This document shows positions 51,893 to 60,649 of a stretch of 64,000 nt of DNA, in pieces. Position 1 is the stretch's first letter. Every line of letters starts with the position of its first letter. Made by a program: the position numbers and the translations under genes. The stretch comes from Psychromonas aquimarina ATCC BAA-1526 (GTDB lineage Bacteria; Pseudomonadota; Gammaproteobacteria; Enterobacterales; Psychromonadaceae), in the NCBI RefSeq assembly GCF_000428725.1, contig NZ_AUAM01000010.1, positions 1-64,000 on the forward strand, given 5' to 3'. The notes below the pieces were generated by a model that saw only the letters and a list, made by a program, of their open reading frames with translations, searched no databases and was not told the DNA's origin.

Positions 51893-52719
51893 CTGGCCCC
51901 TACTTCAGAAAGTCTTGGCTTTGGGTGAGTTTTAAAAATAAAGCCCGAGTTCATCACCCCGCGATGTGTCATTAAAATCATCAATGCCGTATCAGAAAGC
52001 GGCAGGTGATGCGCCGTTTTGGTTTTGGTGTTTTCCGCAGGGATAATTCTGTAGCTGTTTGGACAACATCGGCACCGCATTGGACTGCAGCGCACAGCCT
52101 TTGGGTAAAATCTTCGCATCGGTAAAATTAGAAAACTTAATCTCAGCAATCGGATTAAACGCAATCAGTTTCAGGGTTCGCGCCTGTTTGCACGCCTTTT
52201 TCAACACAGACAAAATCAAACGCACCGTCGACAGTTCATATTGTTCCTGCAACGGCCAGATGAGCAGTTCATCAAGCAGCGCATGATCTAACTCTTCAAT
52301 CAGCACATGTCCAAGGCGCGGCTGCAGATGCACTTTCAACACAGACTTAATCGAACGTTTACGCTTAAGCGATAAAAAACGATTCACAAGCACTCGGTTT
52401 TCATACCAGGTTAATAGATCCGCCACACAGTCCCATTCCGGTAAAACCACACTCGCATGAGGCATCAGCGCATATTGCGCCAACACATCAGGGAAGAATT
52501 TCAGCACACTGGCGGTTTTAACGGCCGGATAATTGCCCAGTTTTTCCACGAAGACTTACCGTTCTGGTGAAGTACCAAAAACCATGAACCACGCGCCTCG
52601 GATTTAAAACGAAATCTAAGCTCAGGATGGCGGGCATCACGCAGCGTTCCCACATCTGTATCACCGGCATAACGTTTAATCAACGCATCCGAAATTTTAA
52701 CTGTGAGTGTTTTACTCAT
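51889..52719 (-). pseudogene. P2-type phage tyrosine integrase, frameshifted and internally deleted
   Basis: The first piece starts MSKTLTVKISDALIKRYAGD (52719). After a frameshift near 52550 it continues with LGNYPAVKTASVLKFFPDVL and a core-binding domain (LLTWYENRVLVNRF; DHALLDELLIWPLQEQYELS). A second shift near 52050-52100 leads to ENTKTKTAHHLPLSDTALMI, the beta-hairpin Lys region of the catalytic domain. The first catalytic Arg region is missing between them, and the final R-H-Y box is absent. Nonfunctional. Confidence 0.8.
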
Positions 52720-52723
52720 AGAA

Positions 52724-52981
52724 ATGGAAGAATTTGAATCAACTCTAATCACTGGCTGGCAGCCGGCTAAAAACGCACCGAAAGACAGCATTATCACTGC
52801 TTGCTTTGATGACTGTCCGATACCTGTTTCTGCAACATGGAATGAGCCCAAACAGCAATGGGTATTTTCCCTGGTTGACGTAGACCTGTATCAGGGCAAA
52901 CGTAACGACACTTTTTTTAAAACTGAATACGAATGTGCCAATGCGCTTAAAGCGTGGATGCCGTTACCAGAAATAGCTTAA
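52724..52981 (+). CDS. Small phage-type protein upstream of the AlpA-like gene
   Basis: The product has 85 residues from ATG 52724. It includes GWQPAKNAPKDS, a WQP..APKD pattern found in small phage proteins (DUF551-like), and ends KAWMPLPEIA. It diverges from the integrase with only four bases between the two start codons, and lies 10 bp upstream of the AlpA-like gene. A partial copy exists at 43275-43403. Confidence 0.55.
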   Translation: MEEFESTLITGWQPAKNAPKDSIITACFDDCPIPVSATWNEPKQQWVFSLVDVDLYQGKRNDTFFKTEYECANALKAWMPLPEIA

Positions 52982-52991
52982 GGAGAATAAA

Positions 52992-53234
52992 ATGACTGCA
53001 GCAATAGATACAACAGATGAATTCGGACTAGAGCGCCTTATTAACGTAAATGAAATCAGCAAATTGCTGGGCGTTGGGCGCACCTATTTCAGCCAGAAGA
53101 TAGTACCAAACACCAACTTTTTAGAGATAGCCCCGCCAGTTCGCCTTTACGGCAACGGCGCACCAAAATACCAGTTAAAAGATGTTTTGAAGTTTATTGA
53201 AAGCAGGAAGAACCAAGCAACGTCAGCAGATTAG
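52992..53234 (+). CDS. AlpA/Cox-type excisionase-like DNA-binding protein
   Basis: The product has 80 residues. A winged-helix/HTH: LINVNEISKLLGVGRTYFSQ, then APPVRLYGNGAPKYQLKDVL. AAGGAG precedes the ATG. Such proteins act as excision factors or repressors in P2-like phages and islands. Two decayed copies lie at 43415-43656 and 44552-44625, so this gene has been duplicated repeatedly within the island. Confidence 0.7.
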   Translation: MTAAIDTTDEFGLERLINVNEISKLLGVGRTYFSQKIVPNTNFLEIAPPVRLYGNGAPKYQLKDVLKFIESRKNQATSAD

Positions 53235-53252
53235 CACGTTCAAGAATCAAGC

Positions 53253-53279
53253 TTTTGCCTTTTTATCTAAAAGGCAAAA
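53253..53279. other. Hairpin after the AlpA-like gene
   Basis: TTTTGCCTTTT / AAAAGGCAAAA, an 11-bp perfect stem with a 5-base loop. It lacks a T-run after the stem in either direction, so termination is uncertain. It is conserved in the duplicate near 43680-43705. Confidence 0.5.
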
Positions 53280-53407
53280 CGCAAGATTTGACCCAGCCCC
53301 CCTTAGCAATCAATCAAAAAGGTATGGGTGTCCAGCTCTTTTGGTGCCCCTATTTATTCCAGTAGCTTAGAGTCTGGTTTCATTTAAAGCGCCCTAAAAG
53401 ACGTGAT

Positions 53408-54379
53408 TCATTCGACATGTATATATAGTCCAATGCCATTATCACTCTGAGTCCGCTCCAAGGTTAGACCGAAAACTTTAAACATACTATCAATCACTTT
53501 TACTATCTCATCGAATGCGTCGTAGCTTTCAATAAACCCTTGCTCATATGACTCTGTAACAACTTTAAAACTAATTCCCAATTGCTGGAGCGTATCTGAT
53601 AACTGACTTTCCTTAAGACTCTTAGTTATTTCGGGAAAGCTGCTTTCTAAGTCGATTCCGAAAGCATCAACATATCCGAAGGCGTATGCATATGAGTTGG
53701 AAATAAGCTTAATTCTATCTTTTACAGCTATGTACATTTCATCAAGAAGAATTAAGCGATACTGATACTTACGAACCAAAGACTCGATTTCATTTGGGAC
53801 TTCCTTGATTATCGTATCTAGTTGTTCGAGAAATAGGTCGACTGTTTCTTCAGGAGCTGACGACGCCGATTTCAGATTAGCTAGATACTCTGACCAAGAT
53901 CTTGTAGCTGACATTAATAGAGCATCATCATAAGCATCAATTAAAAGAGAAGCGTCTAATTGCGCTAAAACGTTCTTCTCGTGAATATGGATCAACTCAT
54001 GATGAATTCGGTGTAAAACAACAGATATGTTGTCTTCTCTAATTTCACACCTACCGTCATTATTGAACCACTCGAAGAAAAAATCAATACCGAGTACAAG
54101 CGTAAACTCTTCACGAGCCCCTTTCGTTACTAACTGCGCTATAGCTATCGCTTGTTTTGAGTCAGTAAATGAAGAAGGTGATATATGACCGTATCCCTCA
54201 GTCACTTTCTTTAGCGCACTTGCAAAATCGAAAGAGATCAAGATTATCTTTAAACCAGTTAAATCAAGTTGATGCTGCTTATGTAAAGCTCGAATAGCAC
54301 TCATCACGGCATTACCCAAAGAATTTGCATCCGTTTCACTAGCAAAGTCTTCAAGCGAAATAGTAAGATCTTGTTCCAT
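53408..54379 (-). CDS. HExxH-motif protein, putative metallopeptidase, cassette gene
   Basis: The start at 54379 (MEQDLTISLEDF) follows GAGGAAAATGCG. The longer frame to 54478 runs through an attC-like site. The product has 323 residues. HRIHHELIHIHEKN (about 127-140) contains HELIH, an HExxH zinc motif, with a further His/Glu after it. No transmembrane segment or signal, so cytosolic. Family not recognised. It starts 24 bases after attC-like site 3, as cassette genes do. Confidence 0.65.
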   Translation of the reverse strand: MEQDLTISLEDFASETDANSLGNAVMSAIRALHKQHQLDLTGLKIILISFDFASALKKVTEGYGHISPSSFTDSKQAIAIAQLVTKGAREEFTLVLGIDFFFEWFNNDGRCEIREDNISVVLHRIHHELIHIHEKNVLAQLDASLLIDAYDDALLMSATRSWSEYLANLKSASSAPEETVDLFLEQLDTIIKEVPNEIESLVRKYQYRLILLDEMYIAVKDRIKLISNSYAYAFGYVDAFGIDLESSFPEITKSLKESQLSDTLQQLGISFKVVTESYEQGFIESYDAFDEIVKVIDSMFKVFGLTLERTQSDNGIGLYIHVE

Positions 54380-54402
54380 CGCATTTTCCTCAAAAAACCT
54401 AT

Positions 54403-54505
54403 CGCTTACAACAATGGCGTGCAGGCTTGGCTGTATTTTTGCGGATTTTCTTTTACAAAAATAGCGCCACGACTGCAACGTCCGTTTGCTTGTACTTGTT
54501 ACAGC
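54403..54505 (-). repeat. Integron attC-like site 3
   Basis: GCTTACAAC (54403-54411) and GTTACAGC (54498-54505) are the outer boxes. Inside them, GGCGTGCAG and CTGCAACGTCC pair with two unpaired bases (A and T), and a long loop contains AAAATCC/GGATTTT. The plus-strand right arm CGTCCGTTTGCTTGTACTTG is of the Vibrio-type attC kind. The site sits between two genes with 11 and 23 bases of spacing. Confidence 0.65.
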
Positions 54506-54516
54506 TTTTTTAAATA

Positions 54517-55458
54517 TTAAAATAATGTTTGCTGAATAATAGGTTTTAAAAGAAGGTTCTTGTCGACGCCATCTGCATTTCCAACCAAGAAAGGACTTTC
54601 AGGATCATGGTTCAATTGATTTTTTTTAACCATATTTTCACTAAATGTCGCATAACAGTATGAACAACCATGTAAACAAGTATTGTATTGCCCTATATCA
54701 ATACTCTTAATACAACCACATGCTTCCCTTTGACCAGGATCTTTTACAGAAGAAAAATCTAAATTAAATAATTCTTTAAGTAGCTTTTCATCAATACATT
54801 TACCTTTTTTTATACCTATGCTTTCTAAATTAAGATCCTCTGCACAAGTAGAAATTTCCATACCATTTTTAGCTGCAACCTCTTCCATATAACGACTTAA
54901 ATCTTTCAACTCATCTGTTTTAGTTAAAATATCATAGTATTCTAAATCAGTTACAGCATTCAAATTTCGCTCTGTTTTTTGATATAAGTCAGCAAAGCTA
55001 ATCACAACTTTTTCTGTTTTTCCTGATAGCATTTGTGCAATTTTATTAAAAAGCCTTTTATGCTCATTGAGGGAAGTGACGTTAGATAATAAAATAGGGT
55101 CATATCGCCAAATTACTTTATCTTTTCCAATCAAGTCACTTAGTTCCGTAAACGTCTTAATTGCTTTATAAGGACTAGGCAAATGTTTTTCAATTGGTTT
55201 TGAGTACCCTGTAATTGTGTATTGGAAATAATATTTATAATTTAAACGGTCTAACTCTGGCAGATGTTTTATCAATTTTTCAGGGTTTCTAGTCCAAAAA
55301 ACAATAGCATCAACATCAGAAGGTAAAAGTGAGACCCTTTTAATCTGGTTAGCGTTATATGGATTTCTTGTTAATAAAAAACCATCTCTAATGCGATTCA
55401 TAAACCAGCGATGATAAAACGCGGGAATATCTGTTCTTCGGCTAGCGCTTATTATCAC
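54517..55458 (-). CDS. DUF1848 protein with C-terminal radical-SAM-type cysteine motif, cassette gene
   Basis: The product has 313 residues. The N-terminus MIISASRRTDIPAFYHRWF is the DUF1848 signature, followed by DAIVFWTRNPEKL and VIWRYDPILLS. Near the C-terminus CLHGCSYC (C261, C265, C268) is a CX3CX2C cluster, with two more Cys (C247, C249) just before. This is a radical SAM-like iron-sulphur motif placed at the end rather than the beginning of the barrel. Reaction and substrate unknown. It starts three bases after the methyltransferase-like gene. Confidence 0.8.
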   Translation of the reverse strand: MIISASRRTDIPAFYHRWFMNRIRDGFLLTRNPYNANQIKRVSLLPSDVDAIVFWTRNPEKLIKHLPELDRLNYKYYFQYTITGYSKPIEKHLPSPYKAIKTFTELSDLIGKDKVIWRYDPILLSNVTSLNEHKRLFNKIAQMLSGKTEKVVISFADLYQKTERNLNAVTDLEYYDILTKTDELKDLSRYMEEVAAKNGMEISTCAEDLNLESIGIKKGKCIDEKLLKELFNLDFSSVKDPGQREACGCIKSIDIGQYNTCLHGCSYCYATFSENMVKKNQLNHDPESPFLVGNADGVDKNLLLKPIIQQTLF

Positions 55459-55461
55459 AAA

Positions 55462-56247
55462 TCACTTCCTATACTCAAAAACAACAGTTTGCCCTGTTGA
55501 AGTCAACGGTTCAATAGCAAGCATGGGAGGAATTGGAAAAACCATTTCATTTTCATTTATTTGCAACCAGTTATACCCTGGGTAACCTTCGAAGTAATAC
55601 TGGTTAAAATTTGGCAAATATTTACTTACTGAGCTATGGAATTGGTCTCTTCCCATTTTATTAGTATTAATATCTATAAAAACAATTAAAGCACCAGCTT
55701 TTAGTGTTTGTTTAACAGCGTTTTCTAAATTAAGCAGAAAAACAGGGCCGTTACCGTTTTTATAGAGTGTAGAGAATACTTTAGATATAAATACAACATC
55801 AGTATTTGAAAGATCAAATGGGATAGTTAAATCCGATAAAGGATAAGTACAATTATCGTCATTAGGACGAGCTAGATTCCAGCACTCACCACTATCCAGA
55901 CCGACATAATTTATTTGAGTTTGAATATTCTGATTTTGGAAATATTGCTTTAAAGCATAATAATCAGGGGAAAAACCACACCCGAGAGACTTAACATTGA
56001 GAGATTTAGATAAATCAAATTTATTTTTAAATTTTGAAAATGATAAATAATGATAAATTTCGCTCGCATATGCAAGGCCAAACCTAAGTACATATGTATT
56101 CATTTTTTTGTTACAGTTATATGTATCTGCTCTGTTGTAATAATCATCTTTCAAAGAGGAAAGACAGTTACATGCCGTTCCATCAGTTTTGCAACATTGA
56201 TAATTTGGTAATGCTTCATTACATTGATTTAATGCTCTAGTTAACAT
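55462..56247 (-). CDS. SAM-dependent methyltransferase-like protein, partner of the DUF1848 gene
   Basis: The product has 261 residues. The N-terminus is Cys rich (YQCCKTDGTACNCLSS, then NCNKKMNTY). A Rossmann methyltransferase core follows: VKSLGCGFSPDYYALKQYF (motif I), YVGLDSGECW, and DVVFISKVFSTL (motif IV-like). The family is not recognised. It is first in a two-gene cassette; the DUF1848 gene starts three bases after its stop. Confidence 0.65.
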   Translation of the reverse strand: MLTRALNQCNEALPNYQCCKTDGTACNCLSSLKDDYYNRADTYNCNKKMNTYVLRFGLAYASEIYHYLSFSKFKNKFDLSKSLNVKSLGCGFSPDYYALKQYFQNQNIQTQINYVGLDSGECWNLARPNDDNCTYPLSDLTIPFDLSNTDVVFISKVFSTLYKNGNGPVFLLNLENAVKQTLKAGALIVFIDINTNKMGRDQFHSSVSKYLPNFNQYYFEGYPGYNWLQINENEMVFPIPPMLAIEPLTSTGQTVVFEYRK

Positions 56248-56621
56248 TTAAACTCCATATTTATCTTGATGAAATAGTATAAATTTGCGATAGCTCTAAC
56301 AGCTTTATATACGTCAGAGTGACGCGATTGTTCCGTTGTATATATTAATGCCCCACAACATCACAACAACCACAAAGTCAAAGACTTAGTAATGTTTAAA
56401 GCAGAGTAGTGCGTCGACCAGTGCGTCACTATGGAAGAAGCAATACATCCAAACCCATATCCTTTTAAAAGGTATGGTTAATTGCGAGATACTATACGAA
56501 ATAGAAAATAAAAAATATTACACCCCATTACATCATCACTGAAAAATCATTAGGTTATAAAAAAGGCAGGTGCGAGGTAAGAAGCTTACCTCTGAAAATG
56601 ATGACTATATATAGAAGGGAT
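56248..56621. other. Spacer with an attC-like arm upstream of the methyltransferase cassette
   Basis: 56293-56313 (GCTCTAACAGCTTTATATACG) is the same arm as at 51325-51345. The matching second arm is not visible before the integrase remnant. Nothing else is recognised in this spacer. Confidence 0.5.
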
Positions 56622-56816
56622 TTAAAGCAGTTCTTTTTCCAGCAACTGCCAGTACAACTCATATCCAACCAGCTGCTCATCAAGCCAGTCGTGCTTATTG
56701 TAGATTGCCATTATTCCACCGAGTTCATGACCAAGCATTTTTTCAGTTACATGGGGCATGATGTCGTTTTTACTTAAGCGGGTGACAATAGTGTGTCTAA
56801 AATCGTCAGGATCCAA
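56622..56816 (-). pseudogene. Phage-type tyrosine integrase, C-terminal fragment
   Basis: The 64 residues contain FRHTIVTRL (H-x-x-R region of the second catalytic Arg), TEKMLGHELGG (the GH box) and IYNKHDW with the nucleophile Tyr. The end is LYWQLLEKEL. The rest of the gene is absent upstream. It marks the island edge next to sbcB. It is a second integrase, not the lost end of the one at 51889-52719, because the order is wrong. Confidence 0.8.
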
Positions 56817-56860
56817 ACTGTCGACTTGAAACCAAACTTATCAACCCAAAGCTTCTCTAA

Positions 56861-56895
56861 GCTCAGTATTACGCGAATGTAGCAAAATACTGAGC
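56861..56895. other. 10-bp perfect hairpin at the island/sbcB junction
   Basis: GCTCAGTATT / AATACTGAGC with a 15-base loop, between the integrase remnant and sbcB. No T-run follows. It might be an att-site or operator remnant. Confidence 0.45.
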
Positions 56896-57007
56896 ATCAA
56901 TACCCTCAAGCCACGCACGTCTCAGCTTAATCACTTGCTCTCAAGCATTACTTAGCTTAACCTCTTGATATTAATTCAATACAAACACAGTAACTACAAG
57001 GCATGAA

Positions 57008-58468
57008 ATGGGTAACTCTTCACAAGAAACAACAATAAAAAAAGTAAGCAATGAGCCCACCTTATACTGGCACGATTATGAAACATTCGGACTTAATCCG
57101 GGTGCGGACCGCCCTTCGCAGTTTGCCGGTATCCGTACAGATCTGGATTTAAACGTCGTATCTAAAGCCGATGAATGGTTCTGCCGTGCACCGAGTGATT
57201 ACCTGCCCAGCCCGGAAGCCTGTTTAATAACCGGTATAACACCGCAGCAGACTCTGCAGCATGGTGTGCCGGAAAACCAGTTTATCGACCTTATTAACCA
57301 GGAGTTCAGTAAAAAAAATACCTGTGTGGTGGGTTATAACAACATCCGCTTCGATGATGAAGTGACACGCTTTACCTTATATAGAAACTTTCAGGACCCC
57401 TATCAGCGCGAATGGAAAAACGGCTGTTCACGCTGGGATATTATCGATCTGGTACGCACCTGTTACGCATTACGTCCGGAAGGCATCAACTGGCCGGTAG
57501 ATGATAATGATGTACCGTCATTCCGTTTAGAGTTATTAACCAAAGAAAACGGCCTGGCTCATACACAGGCCCATGATGCTATGTCTGATGTTTATGCGAC
57601 GATTGCTATCGCCAAACTGATCAAAGACACTCATCCGAAACTTTATGACTACTGTTTTAATCTGCGCAAAAAACATAATGTATTAAATGAGTTAAAACTT
57701 GGCAGTATGGCGCCCGTTGTTCATATTTCCGGTATGTTTCCGGCACTGCAGGGCTGTGCTTCCTATGTACTGCCTGTCTGTGAGCATCCTTTTAATAAAA
57801 ATGCCGTGATCGTGGTTGATCTCAATAAAGACTTAACGAATTTAGCTTCGCTGAGCGTTGAAGAGATCCGCCATTATATGTATACGCCAACGGCTGATTT
57901 ACCAGAAGGAATAAACCGGCCTGCACTGAAGTTAATCCACATAAATAAGTGCCCTATTGTCGCACCTGCAAAAACATTAACAGAAACTCGAGCTGATGAG
58001 TTAGGTATAGACCGTCAGCAGTGCCGCTTATCTTTAGACTTTATCAAGCAAAATACTGAGATTGCAGAGAAGCTGCAGAAGGTCTTTGCCGATGAACCGC
58101 CGAGTGCTGCAGACAAGACGCCGGAAGAGATGTTATACGCCGGTGGCTTCTTTTCTGGACATGACAAAGCACTTATAAATCAGGTGCATAAAAGTAGTTT
58201 TGAAGAATTAAGCAAAAGCACTTTTGAATTCGAAGATGTACGTTTGGCGGCGCTGCTATGGCATTATCGAGCTCGAAATGCACCGCAGTCTTTAACCATA
58301 GAAGAGCAGGAGCAATGGCAGAGACAGTGTCAGGCGTATTTACTGGAGCATAGTCAGTCTTACAGTGAAAAGCTCGATGCGCTTGCTCTAGAGCATCAGA
58401 GTAATCCGGCAAAATTAGAGCTGCTTAAACAGCTTTATAATTATCTTTATTATTTAAGCTGTAATTAA
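57008..58468 (+). CDS. sbcB: Exonuclease I (3'-5' ssDNA exonuclease)
   Basis: The product has 486 residues. DEDDh active site: D23 and E25 in YWHDYETFG, D116 in YNNIRFDDE, H189 in AQAHDAMSD, D194. Family motifs ADRPSQFAGIRTD and GCSRWDIIDLVRTCYALRPEG are intact. It trims single-stranded DNA during recombination and mismatch repair. The island boundary lies about 190 bp upstream. The N-terminus is about ten residues longer than E. coli's; the start used is the first in-frame ATG. Confidence 0.97.
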   Translation: MGNSSQETTIKKVSNEPTLYWHDYETFGLNPGADRPSQFAGIRTDLDLNVVSKADEWFCRAPSDYLPSPEACLITGITPQQTLQHGVPENQFIDLINQEFSKKNTCVVGYNNIRFDDEVTRFTLYRNFQDPYQREWKNGCSRWDIIDLVRTCYALRPEGINWPVDDNDVPSFRLELLTKENGLAHTQAHDAMSDVYATIAIAKLIKDTHPKLYDYCFNLRKKHNVLNELKLGSMAPVVHISGMFPALQGCASYVLPVCEHPFNKNAVIVVDLNKDLTNLASLSVEEIRHYMYTPTADLPEGINRPALKLIHINKCPIVAPAKTLTETRADELGIDRQQCRLSLDFIKQNTEIAEKLQKVFADEPPSAADKTPEEMLYAGGFFSGHDKALINQVHKSSFEELSKSTFEFEDVRLAALLWHYRARNAPQSLTIEEQEQWQRQCQAYLLEHSQSYSEKLDALALEHQSNPAKLELLKQLYNYLYYLSCN

Positions 58469-58528
58469 GTCATTAACGGGGCTATATTATTACAGTGTTT
58501 TTCAACAGTTTTACATGGAGGTAAAATC

Positions 58529-59092
58529 ATGTTGAGGTCAATAATAATTTTAGCCGCGTTTGCTTCCTGCAGTTGTTTCGCAGTTAATGTGCCGTCGAAC
58601 CTGCTCCAAGTTCAATATCAGAAATCGGTAAAACAGCAGGCAGAGCCGGATGAATTTAATTTCAGCTCTGTCTCGCAGATACCAGAAGCCACTTATAACT
58701 ACTTGAACGGAATATTTACCTCATTTTCACAAGTATTTTCGTTAAATACTCCCATTACCAACAGTACCTTTGAAGATAACTCCTATTATGAGCTGATATC
58801 CGTGCCGTTAATTGCACCTAATAATGACAATATCCAGCTGGAATTTTTCAGTAATTTTTCAAACCCTTCCACCGCTTACCTCAGTAACCTGTCATCAGAT
58901 CATGCTATGTCCGACTATATGTCTAATACGCAGCACAACAGCTTCTATGGCAGTGAGGTAGATGTAGGGTTTGGTGCAGGATTAAGTTTTAATACCAGCC
59001 CGAGCAGTAAAATAAAAATTATTATCTCCAATGAAGAGATCCCGGGCTATGGAGACAGTAAGGCGTTAATCGGTTTTGAATCAAAATTCTAG
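58529..59092 (+). CDS. Secreted/outer-membrane-like hypothetical protein
   Basis: The product has 187 residues. Signal peptide with two Cys (FASCSCFA, cleavage near residue 18). Ser/Asn-rich mature protein with amphipathic strands and a C-terminal aromatic Phe (GFESKF), as in outer-membrane barrels. TGGAGG lies eight bases before the ATG. Not recognised. Single gene. Confidence 0.65.
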   Translation: MLRSIIILAAFASCSCFAVNVPSNLLQVQYQKSVKQQAEPDEFNFSSVSQIPEATYNYLNGIFTSFSQVFSLNTPITNSTFEDNSYYELISVPLIAPNNDNIQLEFFSNFSNPSTAYLSNLSSDHAMSDYMSNTQHNSFYGSEVDVGFGAGLSFNTSPSSKIKIIISNEEIPGYGDSKALIGFESKF

Positions 59093-59247
59093 TTATCTGC
59101 TGCAGTCTGTTTAAGGCTGCAGCCCTTCCACTGCAAAGTTATCGCTAAAACCCATATAGTATAACAAAATTTTATTTCCCCTATTTTCTACTTCAGCTAT
59201 TCTTAGTCCTACAACTTTCAATAACATACAAAAGGTTAGGAAATACG

Positions 59248-60213
59248 ATGACTAAAATTTTTAGTGATAATTCACAAACTATTGGTAACACTCCTCTTGT
59301 TCGTTTAAATAACGTAACAACCGGTAATGTATTCGCTAAAGTGGAAAGCCGTAACCCAAGCTTTAGTGTTAAATGTCGTATCGGCGCGAATATGATCTGG
59401 GACGCTGAAAAGAAAGGTACTCTTACAAAAGAAAAAGAACTGGTTGAACCGACAAGCGGGAATACCGGTATTGCTCTGGCATTTGTTGCCGCCGCCCGCG
59501 GTTACAAAATTACCCTGACTATGCCGAATACCATGAGTGTTGAGCGTCGTAAGCTGCTTAAAGCCCTAGGTGCAAACTTAGTGTTAACCGACGGCGCATT
59601 AAGTATGAAAGGTGCCATCAATAAAGCGCAGGAGCTGGCAGATACAGAGCCGAATAAATTTGTGCTTCTGCAGCAGTTTGACAACCCTGCCAACCCGGAG
59701 ATTCATGAGAAAACAACCGGTCCTGAAATCTGGAATGATACTGACGGCCAGATTGATGCATTTGTTGCCGGTGTGGGTACCGGCGGTACAATCACAGGTG
59801 TCAGCCGCTACATTAAACAAACTCAGGGTAAAGCTATTCTAAGTGTTGCCGTAGAGCCGGAAGATTCACCGGTTATCACACAGACATTAGCCGGCGAAGA
59901 GATAAAACCAGGACCACATAAGATCCAGGGGATCGGTGCCGGTTTCATTCCGAAAAACTTAGACATCTCATTAGTGGACCGTGCGGCTTTAGTCAGCAAT
60001 GATGATGCCATTGAAATGGCACGCCGTTTAATGGAAGAAGAAGGTATTCTGGCAGGTATTTCATCGGGGGCGGCCGTTGTTGCAGCCGCACGTTTAGCTG
60101 AAGAGCCTGAATACAAAGATAAAAACATTGTTGTTATTCTGCCGAGTTCGGGAGAACGTTACCTTTCAACCGCACTGTTTGCAGGGGTTTTTGAAGGTGA
60201 AAATTTCGCCTGA
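59248..60213 (+). CDS. cysK: Cysteine synthase A (O-acetylserine sulfhydrylase)
   Basis: The product has 321 residues. PLP Lys is K42 in [19 protein letters not shown] binds the carboxylate and [11 protein letters not shown] the cofactor phosphate. It makes cysteine from O-acetylserine and sulphide in the cytosol. A terminator follows directly. Its position before ptsH is that of many gammaproteobacteria. Confidence 0.97.
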   Translation: MTKIFSDNSQTIGNTPLVRLNNVTTGNVFAKVESRNPSFSVKCRIGANMIWDAEKKGTLTKEKELVEPTSGNTGIALAFVAAARGYKITLTMPNTMSVERRKLLKALGANLVLTDGALSMKGAINKAQELADTEPNKFVLLQQFDNPANPEIHEKTTGPEIWNDTDGQIDAFVAGVGTGGTITGVSRYIKQTQGKAILSVAVEPEDSPVITQTLAGEEIKPGPHKIQGIGAGFIPKNLDISLVDRAALVSNDDAIEMARRLMEEEGILAGISSGAAVVAAARLAEEPEYKDKNIVVILPSSGERYLSTALFAGVFEGENFA

Positions 60214-60228
60214 TTAAAGTGCTGATTT

Positions 60229-60260
60229 GAAAAGAAGGTGCCTGGTGCACCTTCTTTTTT
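60229..60260 (+). terminator. Terminator of cysK
   Basis: GAAGGTGC / GCACCTTC stem with a short loop, followed by TTTTTT. Confidence 0.9.
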
Positions 60261-60312
60261 AGCAGTTAAAAATCATTCAACTGCACTAAAAAGATAACAT
60301 CAGTATTTATTA

Positions 60313-60352
60313 GTTACCTTTTGTTACCTTTCTTACCTTTCGTTACCTTTTT
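60313..60352. repeat. Four direct repeats of TTACCTTT upstream of ptsH
   Basis: GTTACCTTTT, GTTACCTTTC, TTACCTTTC and GTTACCTTTTT follow one another in about 40 bp. They lie about 300 bp before the ptsH start. The rest of the 60261-60649 spacer is AT rich. TGTGACTTGTCGCAAA near 60484-60499 is a weak CRP-like half-site; I see no clear promoter boxes. Confidence 0.6.
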
Positions 60353-60649
60353 TTAAGCTTTTAAAGCAAAAATACATTGACCTAGTCTCACTAATTAAGG
60401 ATTATTCAGTCACATTTATTTAAATGTAGCGATAAAAGCCCTGTTAAAAATCTTTTTTTACAGGGAGAAAAAAGTATGGCAAAATGTGACTTGTCGCAAA
60501 AAACATGACCTGCGTCAAACTCATACAGGCATTTTTTCGTTACTTTGTAATCGCAAAACAAAAATTATTCGTTATTACGTTGCTATGGTTTATTTCTTAA
60601 TCACTGCAATAAAAATACCCATAAACTTCTCATAAATGAAGGTGTTTCC

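Noticed and set aside
51889-52719. Integrase remnant as the integron integrase of the cassette array
   Set aside because: Its N-terminal arm domain and core are of P2-type phage integrases, there is no sign of the extra IntI-specific region, and it is broken.
56250-57007. tRNA or tmRNA gene as the island attachment site
   Set aside because: No cloverleaf-like sequence was seen near either island edge; the only structure is a simple hairpin.
60313-60352. Short CRISPR-like array
   Set aside because: Repeats are 8-10 bp with no spacers of constant length, and there are no cas genes.
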